This document shows positions 9,284 through 16,115 of a stretch of DNA of 64,000 nucleotides, in pieces. The translations under genes and the position numbers were made by a program. Source of the DNA: Halomonas sp. Y3 (lineage in GTDB: Bacteria > Pseudomonadota > Gammaproteobacteria > Pseudomonadales > Halomonadaceae). Within the stretch, counting starts at the first letter, position 1; each line of letters starts with the position of its first letter. The stretch covers positions 1,240,001-1,304,000 of the forward strand of contig NZ_CP099975.1 in assembly GCF_024137965.1 (NCBI RefSeq). The letters are read 5' to 3'. The notes beneath the pieces are model-generated. The model did no database searches, was not told the DNA's origin, and was given only the letters and a program-made list of their open reading frames with translations.

Positions 9284-9310
9284 ATCGCCGAATAAATTCG
9301 GCTCCTACAG
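9284..9310 (-). repeat. REP element, reverse orientation
   Basis: On the minus strand it reads CTGTAGGAGCCGAATTTATT followed by CGGCGAT. The hairpin core is CCGAATTTATTCGG, paired despite base changes relative to the other copies. Confidence 0.8.
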
Positions 9311-9332
9311 GGCGGTTGCATTAGCCCATCCC

Positions 9333-9361
9333 CGTAAGAGCCCGATTTATCGGGCGATTCC
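9333..9361 (+). repeat. REP element, forward orientation
   Basis: GTAAGAGCCCGATTTATCGG continues GCGATTCC. The stem CCCGAT/ATCGGG is intact; the leading GTAGGAG has one change (GTAAGAG). Confidence 0.8.
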
Positions 9362-9398
9362 ATCGCGCAGCGATGGCGGGGGCGGTGGTCTCCTCCAT

Positions 9399-9420
9399 CC
9401 TGAATAAATTTGGCTCCTAC
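9399..9420 (-). repeat. REP element, reverse orientation, partly decayed
   Basis: On the minus strand it reads GTAGGAGCCAAATTTATTCA. The stem is weakened by one mismatch. Confidence 0.7.
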
Positions 9421-9444
9421 GGCTGGGTTAGGCGTTACCCTCAT

Positions 9445-9487
9445 TGTAGGAGCCCGATTTATCGGTGGTCCGACACGTCGGCGATCC
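9445..9487 (+). repeat. REP element with two hairpins before thyA
   Basis: TGTAGGAGCCCGATTTATCG is followed by GTGG and CCGACACGTCGG, then CGATC. It is nearly identical to the copy at 8348-8390, so the toxin-antitoxin pair lies between two direct copies about 1.1 kb apart. Confidence 0.85.
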
Positions 9488-9553
9488 GCCCATCGCTGGC
9501 CTGGCGGCGATCCGGTAGAATCCTGCCCCTGCACACACTTGCCAGAGAACGCC

Positions 9554-10375
9554 GTGACCGACCCGACCCTTCCCGCCCTCGAACAGCCCTATCTCGACCT
9601 GATGCGCCAGGTGCTCGACCACGGCGTGGAGCGCTCCGACCGCACCGGGGTGGGCACCCGCTCGATCTTCGGCCACCAGATGCGTTTCGACCTGGCCCGC
9701 GGCTTTCCGCTCGTGACCACCAAGAAGCTGCACACCCGCTCGATCTTCCATGAACTGCTGTGGTTCCTGGCCGGCGATACCAACATCGCCTACCTCAAGG
9801 AGAACGGCGTCAGCATCTGGGACGAGTGGGCCGACGAGAAGGGCGATCTCGGCCCCGTCTACGGCTACCAGTGGCGCAGCTGGCCCGACCCCCGCGGCGG
9901 CCACGTCGACCAGATCGCCGGGCTGATGGAGCAGATCCGCGAGAACCCCCAGTCCCGGCGGCTGATCGTTTCCGCCTGGAACCCGGCGCTGGTGGATGAG
10001 ATGGCCCTGCCGCCCTGCCACTGCCTGTTCCAGTTCTACGTGGCCGAGGGGCGACTCTCCTGCCAGCTCTATCAGCGCAGCGCCGACATCTTCCTGGGCG
10101 TGCCCTTCAATATCGCCAGCTACGCCCTGCTGACCCGGATGATCGCCCAGGTGGCGGGCCTCGAGCCGGGGGAGTTCATCCACACCCTGGGGGATGCTCA
10201 CCTCTACCTGAACCACCTGGAGCAGGCCGAGCTGCAGCTCTCACGCACCCCGCGCCCGGCGCCGCGCCTGGTGCTCGACCCCGAGGTAAAGGACCTCTTC
10301 GACTTCCGCTTCGAGCATATCGCCATCGAGGGCTACGACCCCCACCCCCATATCAAGGCCGCCGTGGCGGTGTAA
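9554..10375 (+). CDS. thyA: Thymidylate synthase
   Basis: ThyA methylates dUMP to dTMP using methylenetetrahydrofolate and yields dihydrofolate, which the next gene recycles. The protein is 273 residues. Visible motifs are [10 protein letters not shown], the catalytic Cys155 in [28 protein letters not shown] and the C-terminal [12 protein letters not shown] chose the GTG at 9554, about ten residues before the usual start; an ATG at 9602 would cut conserved EQPYLDLM residues. folA starts 14 bases after the stop, indicating an operon. Confidence 0.95.
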   Translation: MTDPTLPALEQPYLDLMRQVLDHGVERSDRTGVGTRSIFGHQMRFDLARGFPLVTTKKLHTRSIFHELLWFLAGDTNIAYLKENGVSIWDEWADEKGDLGPVYGYQWRSWPDPRGGHVDQIAGLMEQIRENPQSRRLIVSAWNPALVDEMALPPCHCLFQFYVAEGRLSCQLYQRSADIFLGVPFNIASYALLTRMIAQVAGLEPGEFIHTLGDAHLYLNHLEQAELQLSRTPRPAPRLVLDPEVKDLFDFRFEHIAIEGYDPHPHIKAAVAV

Positions 10376-10389
10376 GCAGAGAGAGGCCA

Positions 10390-10920
10390 ATGAACGAGAC
10401 TCTGATCCCCGTGGCGATGATCGCCGCCATGGACCGCAACCGGGTGATCGGCGTGGATAACCAGCTGCCCTGGTACCTGCCCGAGGACCTCAAGTTCTTC
10501 AAGCGCATGACCCAGGCCAAGCCCCTGGTGATGGGGCGCAAGACCTTCCAGTCCATCGGTCGCCCGCTGCCCGGGCGGCTCAATATCGTGGTGACCCGCG
10601 ACTCTAATTTTAACCGTGGGGACTTTCACCACGGCGGCATTCGCGTCTGCCACGACCTGGCTTCTGCCCTGGCCCTGGCCGACCAGCAGGCCACCATCGA
10701 TGGCGTCGAGGAGATCATGGTGATGGGTGGCGCCGAGATCTATGCTCAGGCCCTGGAGCACGCCAGCCGTCTCTACCTCACCGAGGTGGATATCGAGGTG
10801 GAGGGTGACGCCCGCTTCCCCGAACTCGACATGGACGAGTGGGAAGAGGCGCAGCGCGTGCCGGGAACCCCGAGCGAAGGCCAGCCCGCCTACGACTTCG
10901 TGGAGTATCGTCGCCGCTAG
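10390..10920 (+). CDS. folA: Dihydrofolate reductase
   Basis: FolA reduces dihydrofolate to tetrahydrofolate with NADPH and is the target of trimethoprim. The 176-residue protein carries AAMDRNRVIG, LPWYLPEDLKFFK (the active-site acidic residue follows the LP pair), VMGRKTFQSIGRPLPGR and the NADPH loop VMGGAEIYAQAL. Upstream AGAGAGG serves as a ribosome site. Operon with thyA. Confidence 0.95.
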   Translation: MNETLIPVAMIAAMDRNRVIGVDNQLPWYLPEDLKFFKRMTQAKPLVMGRKTFQSIGRPLPGRLNIVVTRDSNFNRGDFHHGGIRVCHDLASALALADQQATIDGVEEIMVMGGAEIYAQALEHASRLYLTEVDIEVEGDARFPELDMDEWEEAQRVPGTPSEGQPAYDFVEYRRR

Positions 10921-11002
10921 ACGACATTTGTCATGGGGCAGCATCTGGCACAGACTGGCCGGCACGGCCTCGCTGTCTGGCTCATGCGTGGAGGAGAACG
11001 GT

Positions 11003-12112
11003 TTGATCGAGGAACGCTCAATTCGCCTGCTGGATGCCCTGGAGGGGCGCACCGATACCCTGCTCGGCCTGCTGCAGCGGGAGCGCGACGCGCGCCTGAG
11101 TCTGGAGCAGCGCCTGGCCGAGCTGGAGGCCGCCCACCGCGAGCTCGGCGAGAAGCATCTCGAGCTGGTTGAGGAGAGCCGCGAGCTTGTAGAAGAAAAC
11201 CGCGAACTCGACGCGCAGAATCGTGAGCTGGAAGAGCACAATCGCCGCCTTCACGAACGCCTGAACCATCAGGCAGAAGGGCAGGGCGCAGGCTTCCCGC
11301 GTCCCGCCCGCCGCTCCCAGGGCCTCTCCGCGCTGATCGGCCGACCAGCTACCAGCAACGATGCAGGAGCTCGACTTGTCGAGCGATCAGCGGAGGGCAC
11401 CGACGCCGGTACTAATGCCGACGGCAATACCCAATCGCCGATGTGTCGGACCACGGATAAATCCGGCTCCTACAACGCCGCCGAGGCCACCAACACCGCG
11501 GCCGCCACCTCCGCTGCTGCCACCACCGCCACCGATGTAGGAGCCCGATTTATCGGCGATCATGAGAAAGCCCCGGATCGTGCAGAAGCCCCATCCCCTC
11601 ATGCGCTCCTCGCCGAGTGGTACCAGCGCTACCCTGGCGCCTTCTTCAAGGGTCACACCCGCCCGCTCAAGGTGGGCATCCACGAGGCCCTGGCCGAGCA
11701 GGAGCCCTGGCCCGAGAAGCTGGTGCGCCGGGCGCTCGCCTGCTACGTGAACCTGCCGCGCTATCTCAAAGCGGTGCGCGAGGGGGCCGAGCGCATCGGT
11801 CTGGATGGCAAGCCCGCCGGCCAGGTGGATGCCAAGGCCGCCGAGCACGCCAAAAAGAAGCTGGAGCGCCTCCAGGCCGAAGGGCGCGGCAAGGGGAGGG
11901 CGGCGCCGGTCCAGCCAAGGCGAGCCGCTGGCAAGGGCAAGCCCGGCCGTGGCAAGACAGCGGGCCGGGGAGCCGCCGGCAAGGGGCCGGCGAGCAAGGC
12001 ACCCGCTGCCCAGGCGGCGCCTGGCGCCGAGCCCCCCCAGCCCGCCCGGTCGGCCCCCGCCACCCTGGAGGAGAAGCTGGCGGCGCTGGTCGCCAAGCAC
12101 CGCCAGCAGTGA
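11003..12112 (+). CDS. ProQ/FinO-domain RNA-binding protein with REP-derived linker
   Basis: A 369-residue protein. Residues about 1-95 form a long Glu/Leu/Arg-rich coiled coil (repeated ELVEESRELVEENREL pattern). Residues about 115-190 are a low-complexity linker made partly of REP sequence. About 195-290 is a ProQ/FinO domain (PHALLAEWYQRYPGAFFKG, PLKVGIHEAL, RRALACYVNLPRYLKAV). A Lys/Arg/Ala/Gly-rich basic tail ends in TLEEKLAALVAKH. ProQ proteins bind structured RNAs and act as sRNA chaperones. I chose the TTG at 11003 because GGAGGAG lies six bases upstream; a GTG at 10988 adds five residues. The REP insertions in frame are unusual. Confidence 0.8.
   Translation: MIEERSIRLLDALEGRTDTLLGLLQRERDARLSLEQRLAELEAAHRELGEKHLELVEESRELVEENRELDAQNRELEEHNRRLHERLNHQAEGQGAGFPRPARRSQGLSALIGRPATSNDAGARLVERSAEGTDAGTNADGNTQSPMCRTTDKSGSYNAAEATNTAAATSAAATTATDVGARFIGDHEKAPDRAEAPSPHALLAEWYQRYPGAFFKGHTRPLKVGIHEALAEQEPWPEKLVRRALACYVNLPRYLKAVREGAERIGLDGKPAGQVDAKAAEHAKKKLERLQAEGRGKGRAAPVQPRRAAGKGKPGRGKTAGRGAAGKGPASKAPAAQAAPGAEPPQPARSAPATLEEKLAALVAKHRQQ
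11362..11388 (+). repeat. Decayed REP element inside the ProQ-like gene
   Basis: TGCAGGAGCTCGACTTGTCG continues AGCGATC. Compared with the consensus, the stem changed from CCCGAT/ATCGGG to CTCGAC/GTCGAG, so pairing was kept by compensatory changes. It is read in frame as AGARLVERS. Confidence 0.65.
11432..11474 (-). repeat. REP element with two hairpins inside the ProQ-like gene
   Basis: This is a reverse-oriented copy of the two-hairpin REP form seen at 8348 and 9445. It is translated in frame as [13 protein letters not shown] with no stop codon. Confidence 0.85.
11536..11561 (+). repeat. REP element inside the ProQ-like gene
   Basis: TGTAGGAGCCCGATTTATCG continues GCGATC. It is read in frame as VGARFIGD just before the ProQ/FinO domain. 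Confidence 0.85.
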
Positions 12113-12463
12113 GCCCTCGGGCCTCGCGCCCGCTTGTCCTGGCCCCGCCTGCCCGGCATGATGTACCGCGTCGCCCCGCGCAGCTGGGCGACTCGCTACG
12201 CAGAGGAAAGTTCCGCCGGAAGGGTGCAGCCTGAAGGGAAACAGTGTTTTTTCTTGTTGCGTTCCCCCGGTTCCCGGTATAGAGTTCTTCTTGCGAGCAT
12301 TGGACTATAACAAGGCTTCGCCTAGGCATGCCGCCGAGCAGCCGCCTCCCGGGAGGGGAGCCGGTCAGCCAGAGAAGAGTACGCCAGGCAAGCCGGCTGC
12401 AGCGACCGCCCCGCGGTCCGCAGGTAAACGATCGAAACAGACTGCTAGTCAAAGGAACCAATG
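12113..12463. other. Intergenic region with the porin promoter and long leader
   Basis: A 351-bp gap. The first part is GC-rich with no gene visible. A promoter-like pair lies at 12254-12283, and the following roughly 170 bases would be an unusually long 5' untranslated leader for the porin. It contains the inverted pair CCTCCCGGGAGG, and the porin ribosome site AAAGGA lies at its end. Confidence 0.5.
12254..12283 (+). promoter_or_regulatory. Probable sigma-70 promoter of the porin gene
   Basis: TTGTTG and TATAGA are separated by 18 bases. Transcription would start near 12290, about 170 bases before the porin start codon. Confidence 0.4.
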
Positions 12464-13528
12464 ATGAAAAAGACTCTGTTAGCGACTGCTATCGCCGGCG
12501 CCCTGGGCGTCTCCGCTGCCGCCCAGGCCGCCACTGTTTATGACCAGGACGGCACCCGTCTGGACCTCTATGGCCGCATCGCGCTGGGTATCTCCGGTGG
12601 CGGTGACGAAGTGAACGCCGATGGTGAAAAAATCAACGGCTCCGAGTTCCGCGACGTCTACTCCCGCTTCGGCCTGCGCGGCACCCAGCAGCTCTCCTCC
12701 GACCTGGCCGCCTTCGGTAACTTCGAGCTGCGCCCGCGCCTTGACGAAGTCAACCGTGATGGTCAGCAGGTCCGCAACAGCTTCCTGGGTCTGCGCAGCA
12801 ACCAGTTCGGTACCGTTCAGGCCGGTAACTTCGACAGCTTCTATCTGGACACCGTGGCTGCGCCCTTCGATGTCTACATCGACCGTGGCCTCGAGCTGAC
12901 CGGCGGTAGCCACCAGGCCCGTGGCGACTCCATCGGCTATATCTCCCCGAACCTGGAAGGCTTCCAGGTCTACCTGATGGGTAAGCACTACACCGGCAAC
13001 GGTGAAGAAGCTGGCTCTCCGGGCAGCAACTCTTCTGCCTGGAACACTGCCGGTGGCGCCGTCTATGAAGTCGACGCCCTGCGCCTGGCTCTGGGCTACG
13101 CCGAAGATCGCGCCCGCACCGGCGGCGTCGGCGAGAACATCTACGGCGGCTCCGCTGTCTTCGAGTTCATGCCCGGCTTCTCCGGTCGTCTGGCCTACGA
13201 GTACCAGTCCGACAACGAAGACAAGATCGGCGTCGGCATGACCTATGCCATCAACGAGTGGGCCTTCAACCTGGACTACTACCGTATCGAAGCCCAGGGT
13301 AACCTCAAGCGCGATCTGGAAGCAGACGGTGAGAGCACCAGCCGCAACGCCTGGGCCGCCGGCGCCTACTACAAGGTCTCCAGCAACTTCGACGTCTTCG
13401 CCGAGCTGCATGAAGCAGACGAAGGCACCATCGTCAGCGGTGACACTTCCCCGGGCGACGTTGGTGACAATCTGCGTCGTGTCCGCGACAACGTCTACTG
13501 GCTGGTTGGCGCTCGCTACCACTTCTAA
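12464..13528 (+). CDS. Gram-negative general porin, outer membrane beta-barrel
   Basis: A 354-residue precursor. The signal peptide MKKTLLATAIAGALG...AQA is cut before ATVYDQDG. The mature protein starts with the classic TRLDLYGRIALG first strand, has alternating amphipathic strands (FGLRGTQQLSSDLAAFGNFE, NSFLGLRSNQFGTVQAGNFD with the PEFGGD-like loop 3 region) and ends in the barrel signature WLVGARYHF with a terminal Phe. It forms a trimeric diffusion channel by family. The acidic composition fits a halophile. The second of two adjacent ATG codons is better spaced from AAGGA. It is probably strongly expressed, given its own promoter and terminator. Confidence 0.92.
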   Translation: MKKTLLATAIAGALGVSAAAQAATVYDQDGTRLDLYGRIALGISGGGDEVNADGEKINGSEFRDVYSRFGLRGTQQLSSDLAAFGNFELRPRLDEVNRDGQQVRNSFLGLRSNQFGTVQAGNFDSFYLDTVAAPFDVYIDRGLELTGGSHQARGDSIGYISPNLEGFQVYLMGKHYTGNGEEAGSPGSNSSAWNTAGGAVYEVDALRLALGYAEDRARTGGVGENIYGGSAVFEFMPGFSGRLAYEYQSDNEDKIGVGMTYAINEWAFNLDYYRIEAQGNLKRDLEADGESTSRNAWAAGAYYKVSSNFDVFAELHEADEGTIVSGDTSPGDVGDNLRRVRDNVYWLVGARYHF

Positions 13529-13576
13529 TCGCCCCTTCGGCATTAGAAACAGCGAACCGATCTAGCGGTACACAGA

Positions 13577-13603
13577 AGCCGGCCCCAAGGGGCCGGCTTT
13601 CTT
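13577..13603 (+). terminator. Rho-independent terminator of the porin gene
   Basis: The arms AGCCGGCCCC and GGGGCCGGCT pair around AA and are followed by TTCTT. Confidence 0.85.
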
Positions 13604-13721
13604 GTGTGCGGGCATGCAGTAAAGCCAGCTGCCGGCTGCGGCCCTCTTGTCCCCTTTTTCCTGAGTTCCCTTCTCCGGGGCGCTCCTCTCTGGCCGATAT
13701 CCTGCCAGGCTTTTCATCATG

Positions 13722-13746
13722 AAAAGCCCCGGCGCATGGCCGGGGC
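13722..13746 (-). terminator. Rho-independent terminator of the DcaP-like porin gene
   Basis: Read on the minus strand, GCCCCGGC and GCCGGGGC pair around a short loop and are followed by TTTTC. An adjacent palindrome GCTTTTCAT/ATGAAAAGC overlaps the T-tract. The rest of the gap between the two convergent porins shows nothing else. Confidence 0.75.
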
Positions 13747-13822
13747 GAAGAGATCGAATTTCTGCTTGTACTGGAACCGCTTGAAAGGGTGGCGGCGCAT
13801 CCCGCGCCGCCACGGGCCGGGC

Positions 13823-14947
13823 TCAGAAGTTGTACTGCACCATGCCCTGGACGCGCACGGCATCGCCCTTGTCCCCATCGACCTGCTTGCGGCTGTGGTA
13901 GCCGGCTTCCACGCCGTAGGTGACGTTGCGAATCGGTGACCAGATGTAGTTGAGGAAGACGCCTTCGAACTTCTCGTTGGCAGTGGCGGCCATGGCGCCA
14001 TCGGCGACGGCGTCGTCCAGGTCCACGGTGGAGATGCCGTAGCCGAGGCTGACGTTGCCGGGGCCTGCTGCCACGCTCACGCCGGCGGTGCCGCCGGTGC
14101 CTTTGATGGTCTCCAGGTTACCGCTGCCGTCCACGTAGGCGGGGGTGCCGACCGGAGCGAGGTACTGGTAGGCGCCGATGCCGTCACCATGGACGATGGA
14201 GCCGCGCAGGGTGACATCCGGGGTGACCTTGGCGCTGGCTTCAAGCGCCAGGCCCCAGCCTGTAGTGCTGTCCTTCTGGGAGGCGACGACGTCGTCGAAC
14301 TCCAGGTAGCGCAGCACGCCGGAGGCGGCGTAGCTAAAGTCGCCGGCGCCACCCTGGAAGCGCAGGGTCAGGTCGGGAAGGCGTGACTTGGAAGCGGCCG
14401 AGTCTACTGAGCCGCCAAGGTTTTCGGGATCCTCGAGGGCCACGGAGAAACCTTCAACGGTATAGCGCAGCTGGGCCTGGCGTGCCACGTTGGCCTGGCC
14501 CGGCTGGCCGTTGAAGTCGATGGTGGGATTCATGCCCAGGAAGCCACCGAAGTTGGTCCAGGTCTGGCCGGCCAGCAGGCCGTTCCACTCGCCGTAGGCG
14601 TGGCGCAGACGAAACTCGCCGCCACCGCTGCCGTAGAAGTCGCCCTCGATCATGGTCTTGATTTCGCTGCCGCCCGCCGGAGTGGCGGTGGTAAAGCCCA
14701 GGCGGCTCTGAAAGGCATGCAGGTCGGTGTGACCATCGGAGCCCGGCTCACCATCAAGGCGAATGGCGTTACGATTGATGGCATTGCCCAGCTTGTCATC
14801 GACGTCATAGATCAGGTCGAGCTTGGCGTAGCCGTAGATATTGGCGGTGGTGTCCCCTGCCTCGATGGTATAGGCCTGAGCGGCGCCGGAAACGGCCAGG
14901 GCCAGGGCGGAGGCGGTGAAGATCGATGCGTTCTTTTTGATTGACAC
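13823..14947 (-). CDS. DcaP-like outer membrane porin
   Basis: A 374-residue precursor with signal peptide MSIKKNASIFTASALALAVS...AQA cut before YTIEAGD. The mature start TTANIYGYAKLDLIYDVDD and the segments HAFQSRLGFTTATP, RLRHAYGEWNGLLAGQTWTNF and the terminal GMVQYNF with final Phe match the DcaP family of trimeric channels. These take up dicarboxylates and other small anionic nutrients; the substrate here is not known. It is convergent with the general porin, each with its own terminator. A palindrome at 15021-15036 lies upstream and could be an operator. Confidence 0.85.
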   Translation of the reverse strand: MSIKKNASIFTASALALAVSGAAQAYTIEAGDTTANIYGYAKLDLIYDVDDKLGNAINRNAIRLDGEPGSDGHTDLHAFQSRLGFTTATPAGGSEIKTMIEGDFYGSGGGEFRLRHAYGEWNGLLAGQTWTNFGGFLGMNPTIDFNGQPGQANVARQAQLRYTVEGFSVALEDPENLGGSVDSAASKSRLPDLTLRFQGGAGDFSYAASGVLRYLEFDDVVASQKDSTTGWGLALEASAKVTPDVTLRGSIVHGDGIGAYQYLAPVGTPAYVDGSGNLETIKGTGGTAGVSVAAGPGNVSLGYGISTVDLDDAVADGAMAATANEKFEGVFLNYIWSPIRNVTYGVEAGYHSRKQVDGDKGDAVRVQGMVQYNF

Positions 14948-15020
14948 GTGCTGTTCCTTGTTATGCGTATGGCGCCATTCAAGGGCGCTCTATTGTGGTT
15001 ATTGGTGCTTTCTCGCAGAT

Positions 15021-15036
15021 ACGCTTACGTAAACGT
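15021..15036. promoter_or_regulatory. Near-perfect palindrome, candidate operator of the DcaP-like gene
   Basis: ACGCTTACGTAAACGT has two 8-bp arms with one mismatched pair, centred about 80 bases upstream of the minus-strand porin start. The regulator is unknown. Confidence 0.4.
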
Positions 15037-15217
15037 CATCACCCGGTCGGCGTAGGAGATGGCTTACGCACCGTAGGAAATTATCCAGCCCTACCGTTGA
15101 TGACAATCACGCGACGGCCAAATTGGACGAAAGGAGTAGAGCTCAGGAGGAACTTTTCCCGGGCCTGCTCGGAGGCAGGGCGTCGATCTTGCCCCTGCCG
15201 TGGCATGATGGACTAAG

Positions 15218-15231
15218 CTGACTCAGGTCAA
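15218..15231. promoter_or_regulatory. FNR-box-like palindrome upstream of fnr
   Basis: CTGACTCAGGTCAA resembles TTGAT-N4-ATCAA with changes in both half sites. It is placed about 30 bases before the fnr start, where autorepression would be possible. Confidence 0.3.
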
Positions 15232-15263
15232 TAAAGCCATACCAAGCTGCCAAGGATGCGCGC

Positions 15264-15995
15264 ATGACCACCACCCAAGATCCCCAGCGCCGGCCGGGTG
15301 AGCTGCACTGCGAGGGCTGCTCGCTCCACTCGTCCTGCATGACCCGCGTGCTCTCCCAGGGGGCGCTGGAGGCCTTCGATGAGATCATCCAGCAGCCGCA
15401 GCCGCTCAAGCGCGGCCAGGCGCTGGTGCAGCAGGGGCAGCCCTTTCGCAGCCTCTACCTGGTGCGTACCGGCAGTTTCAAGCAGGTGGTGCGCCAGGCC
15501 GGGCGCCAGGACGAGCAGGTGGAGCACTTCTTCCTGCCCAGCGAGGCGGTGGGGCTCGAGGCCATCGGCGAGACGCACTGTCCCGCCTCGGTGGTGGCTC
15601 TCGAGACCTCCTTCGTCTGCGAGCTGCCCTTCGAGGCGTTCGAGGCCCTGGCTCAGCGCCACGAGTCGCTGCGCGGCGAGCTGATGCGCAGCATGAGCCG
15701 GGAGCTTCGCGGCGATCAGCGCCAGTTCTGCCTGCTCTCCGGGCGCACCGCCGAACAGCGCCAGGCGGGCTTCCTGCTGGGGCTCTCTCAGCGCTTCCAC
15801 CTCCGGGGCTACTCCCGCTATCGCTTCCAGCTGGCCATGTCCCGGGCCGATATCGGCAGCCATCTGGGCCTGGCCCTGGAGACGGTGAGCCGGGTGATGG
15901 GTCGCTTCCAGCGTCAGGGGCTGATCAAGGTGGCCGGGCGTGAGCTGACCATCCGCTCCCTGGAGGGGCTTGAGGACCTGGGGGAGGCCCCCTGA
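15264..15995 (+). CDS. fnr: Fnr/Anr-type oxygen-sensing regulator
   Basis: A 243-residue CRP/FNR regulator. All four cluster ligands of the FNR class are present: Cys16, Cys19 and Cys25 in CEGCSLHSSC, and Cys119 in TSFVCELPF, so it should hold an oxygen-labile 4Fe-4S cluster. The cAMP-fold domain spans about 35-160. The helix-turn-helix near 195-225 carries the FNR recognition residues E-x-x-S-R in ETVSRVM. AAGGA lies seven bases before the ATG. It would switch genes between aerobic and oxygen-limited growth. No hemN or fixN neighbour is present. Confidence 0.9.
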   Translation: MTTTQDPQRRPGELHCEGCSLHSSCMTRVLSQGALEAFDEIIQQPQPLKRGQALVQQGQPFRSLYLVRTGSFKQVVRQAGRQDEQVEHFFLPSEAVGLEAIGETHCPASVVALETSFVCELPFEAFEALAQRHESLRGELMRSMSRELRGDQRQFCLLSGRTAEQRQAGFLLGLSQRFHLRGYSRYRFQLAMSRADIGSHLGLALETVSRVMGRFQRQGLIKVAGRELTIRSLEGLEDLGEAP

Positions 15996-16115
15996 CATGA
16001 CACACCGGCACCGACCTGTCGATGATCGCTCCTCTGCGTGATGCGAGGGTTAAGGCGCAGTCAACGACGCTGAGGCATACTTAGCCAATACTTCTGCCAC
16101 CCTCCGGGAGGCTTC

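Larger units (their letters stand above)
9263..9553. other. Intergenic region packed with REP elements
   Basis: This 291-bp gap before thyA holds four REP copies in alternating orientation (listed separately) and a GATGG-rich spacer. The thyA frame stays open through part of it, but the translation is REP sequence, so I do not count it as coding. Confidence 0.8.
14948..15263. other. Divergent intergenic region between the DcaP-like porin and fnr
   Basis: A 316-bp gap holding both promoters. It contains a near-perfect 16-bp palindrome (15021-15036), an FNR-box-like sequence (15218-15231) and the ribosome site of the fnr gene. No small ORF stands out. Confidence 0.5.

Noticed and set aside
9410..9553. 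N-terminal extension of thyA
   Set aside because: The frame is open, but the translation is REP sequence and does not resemble ThyA.
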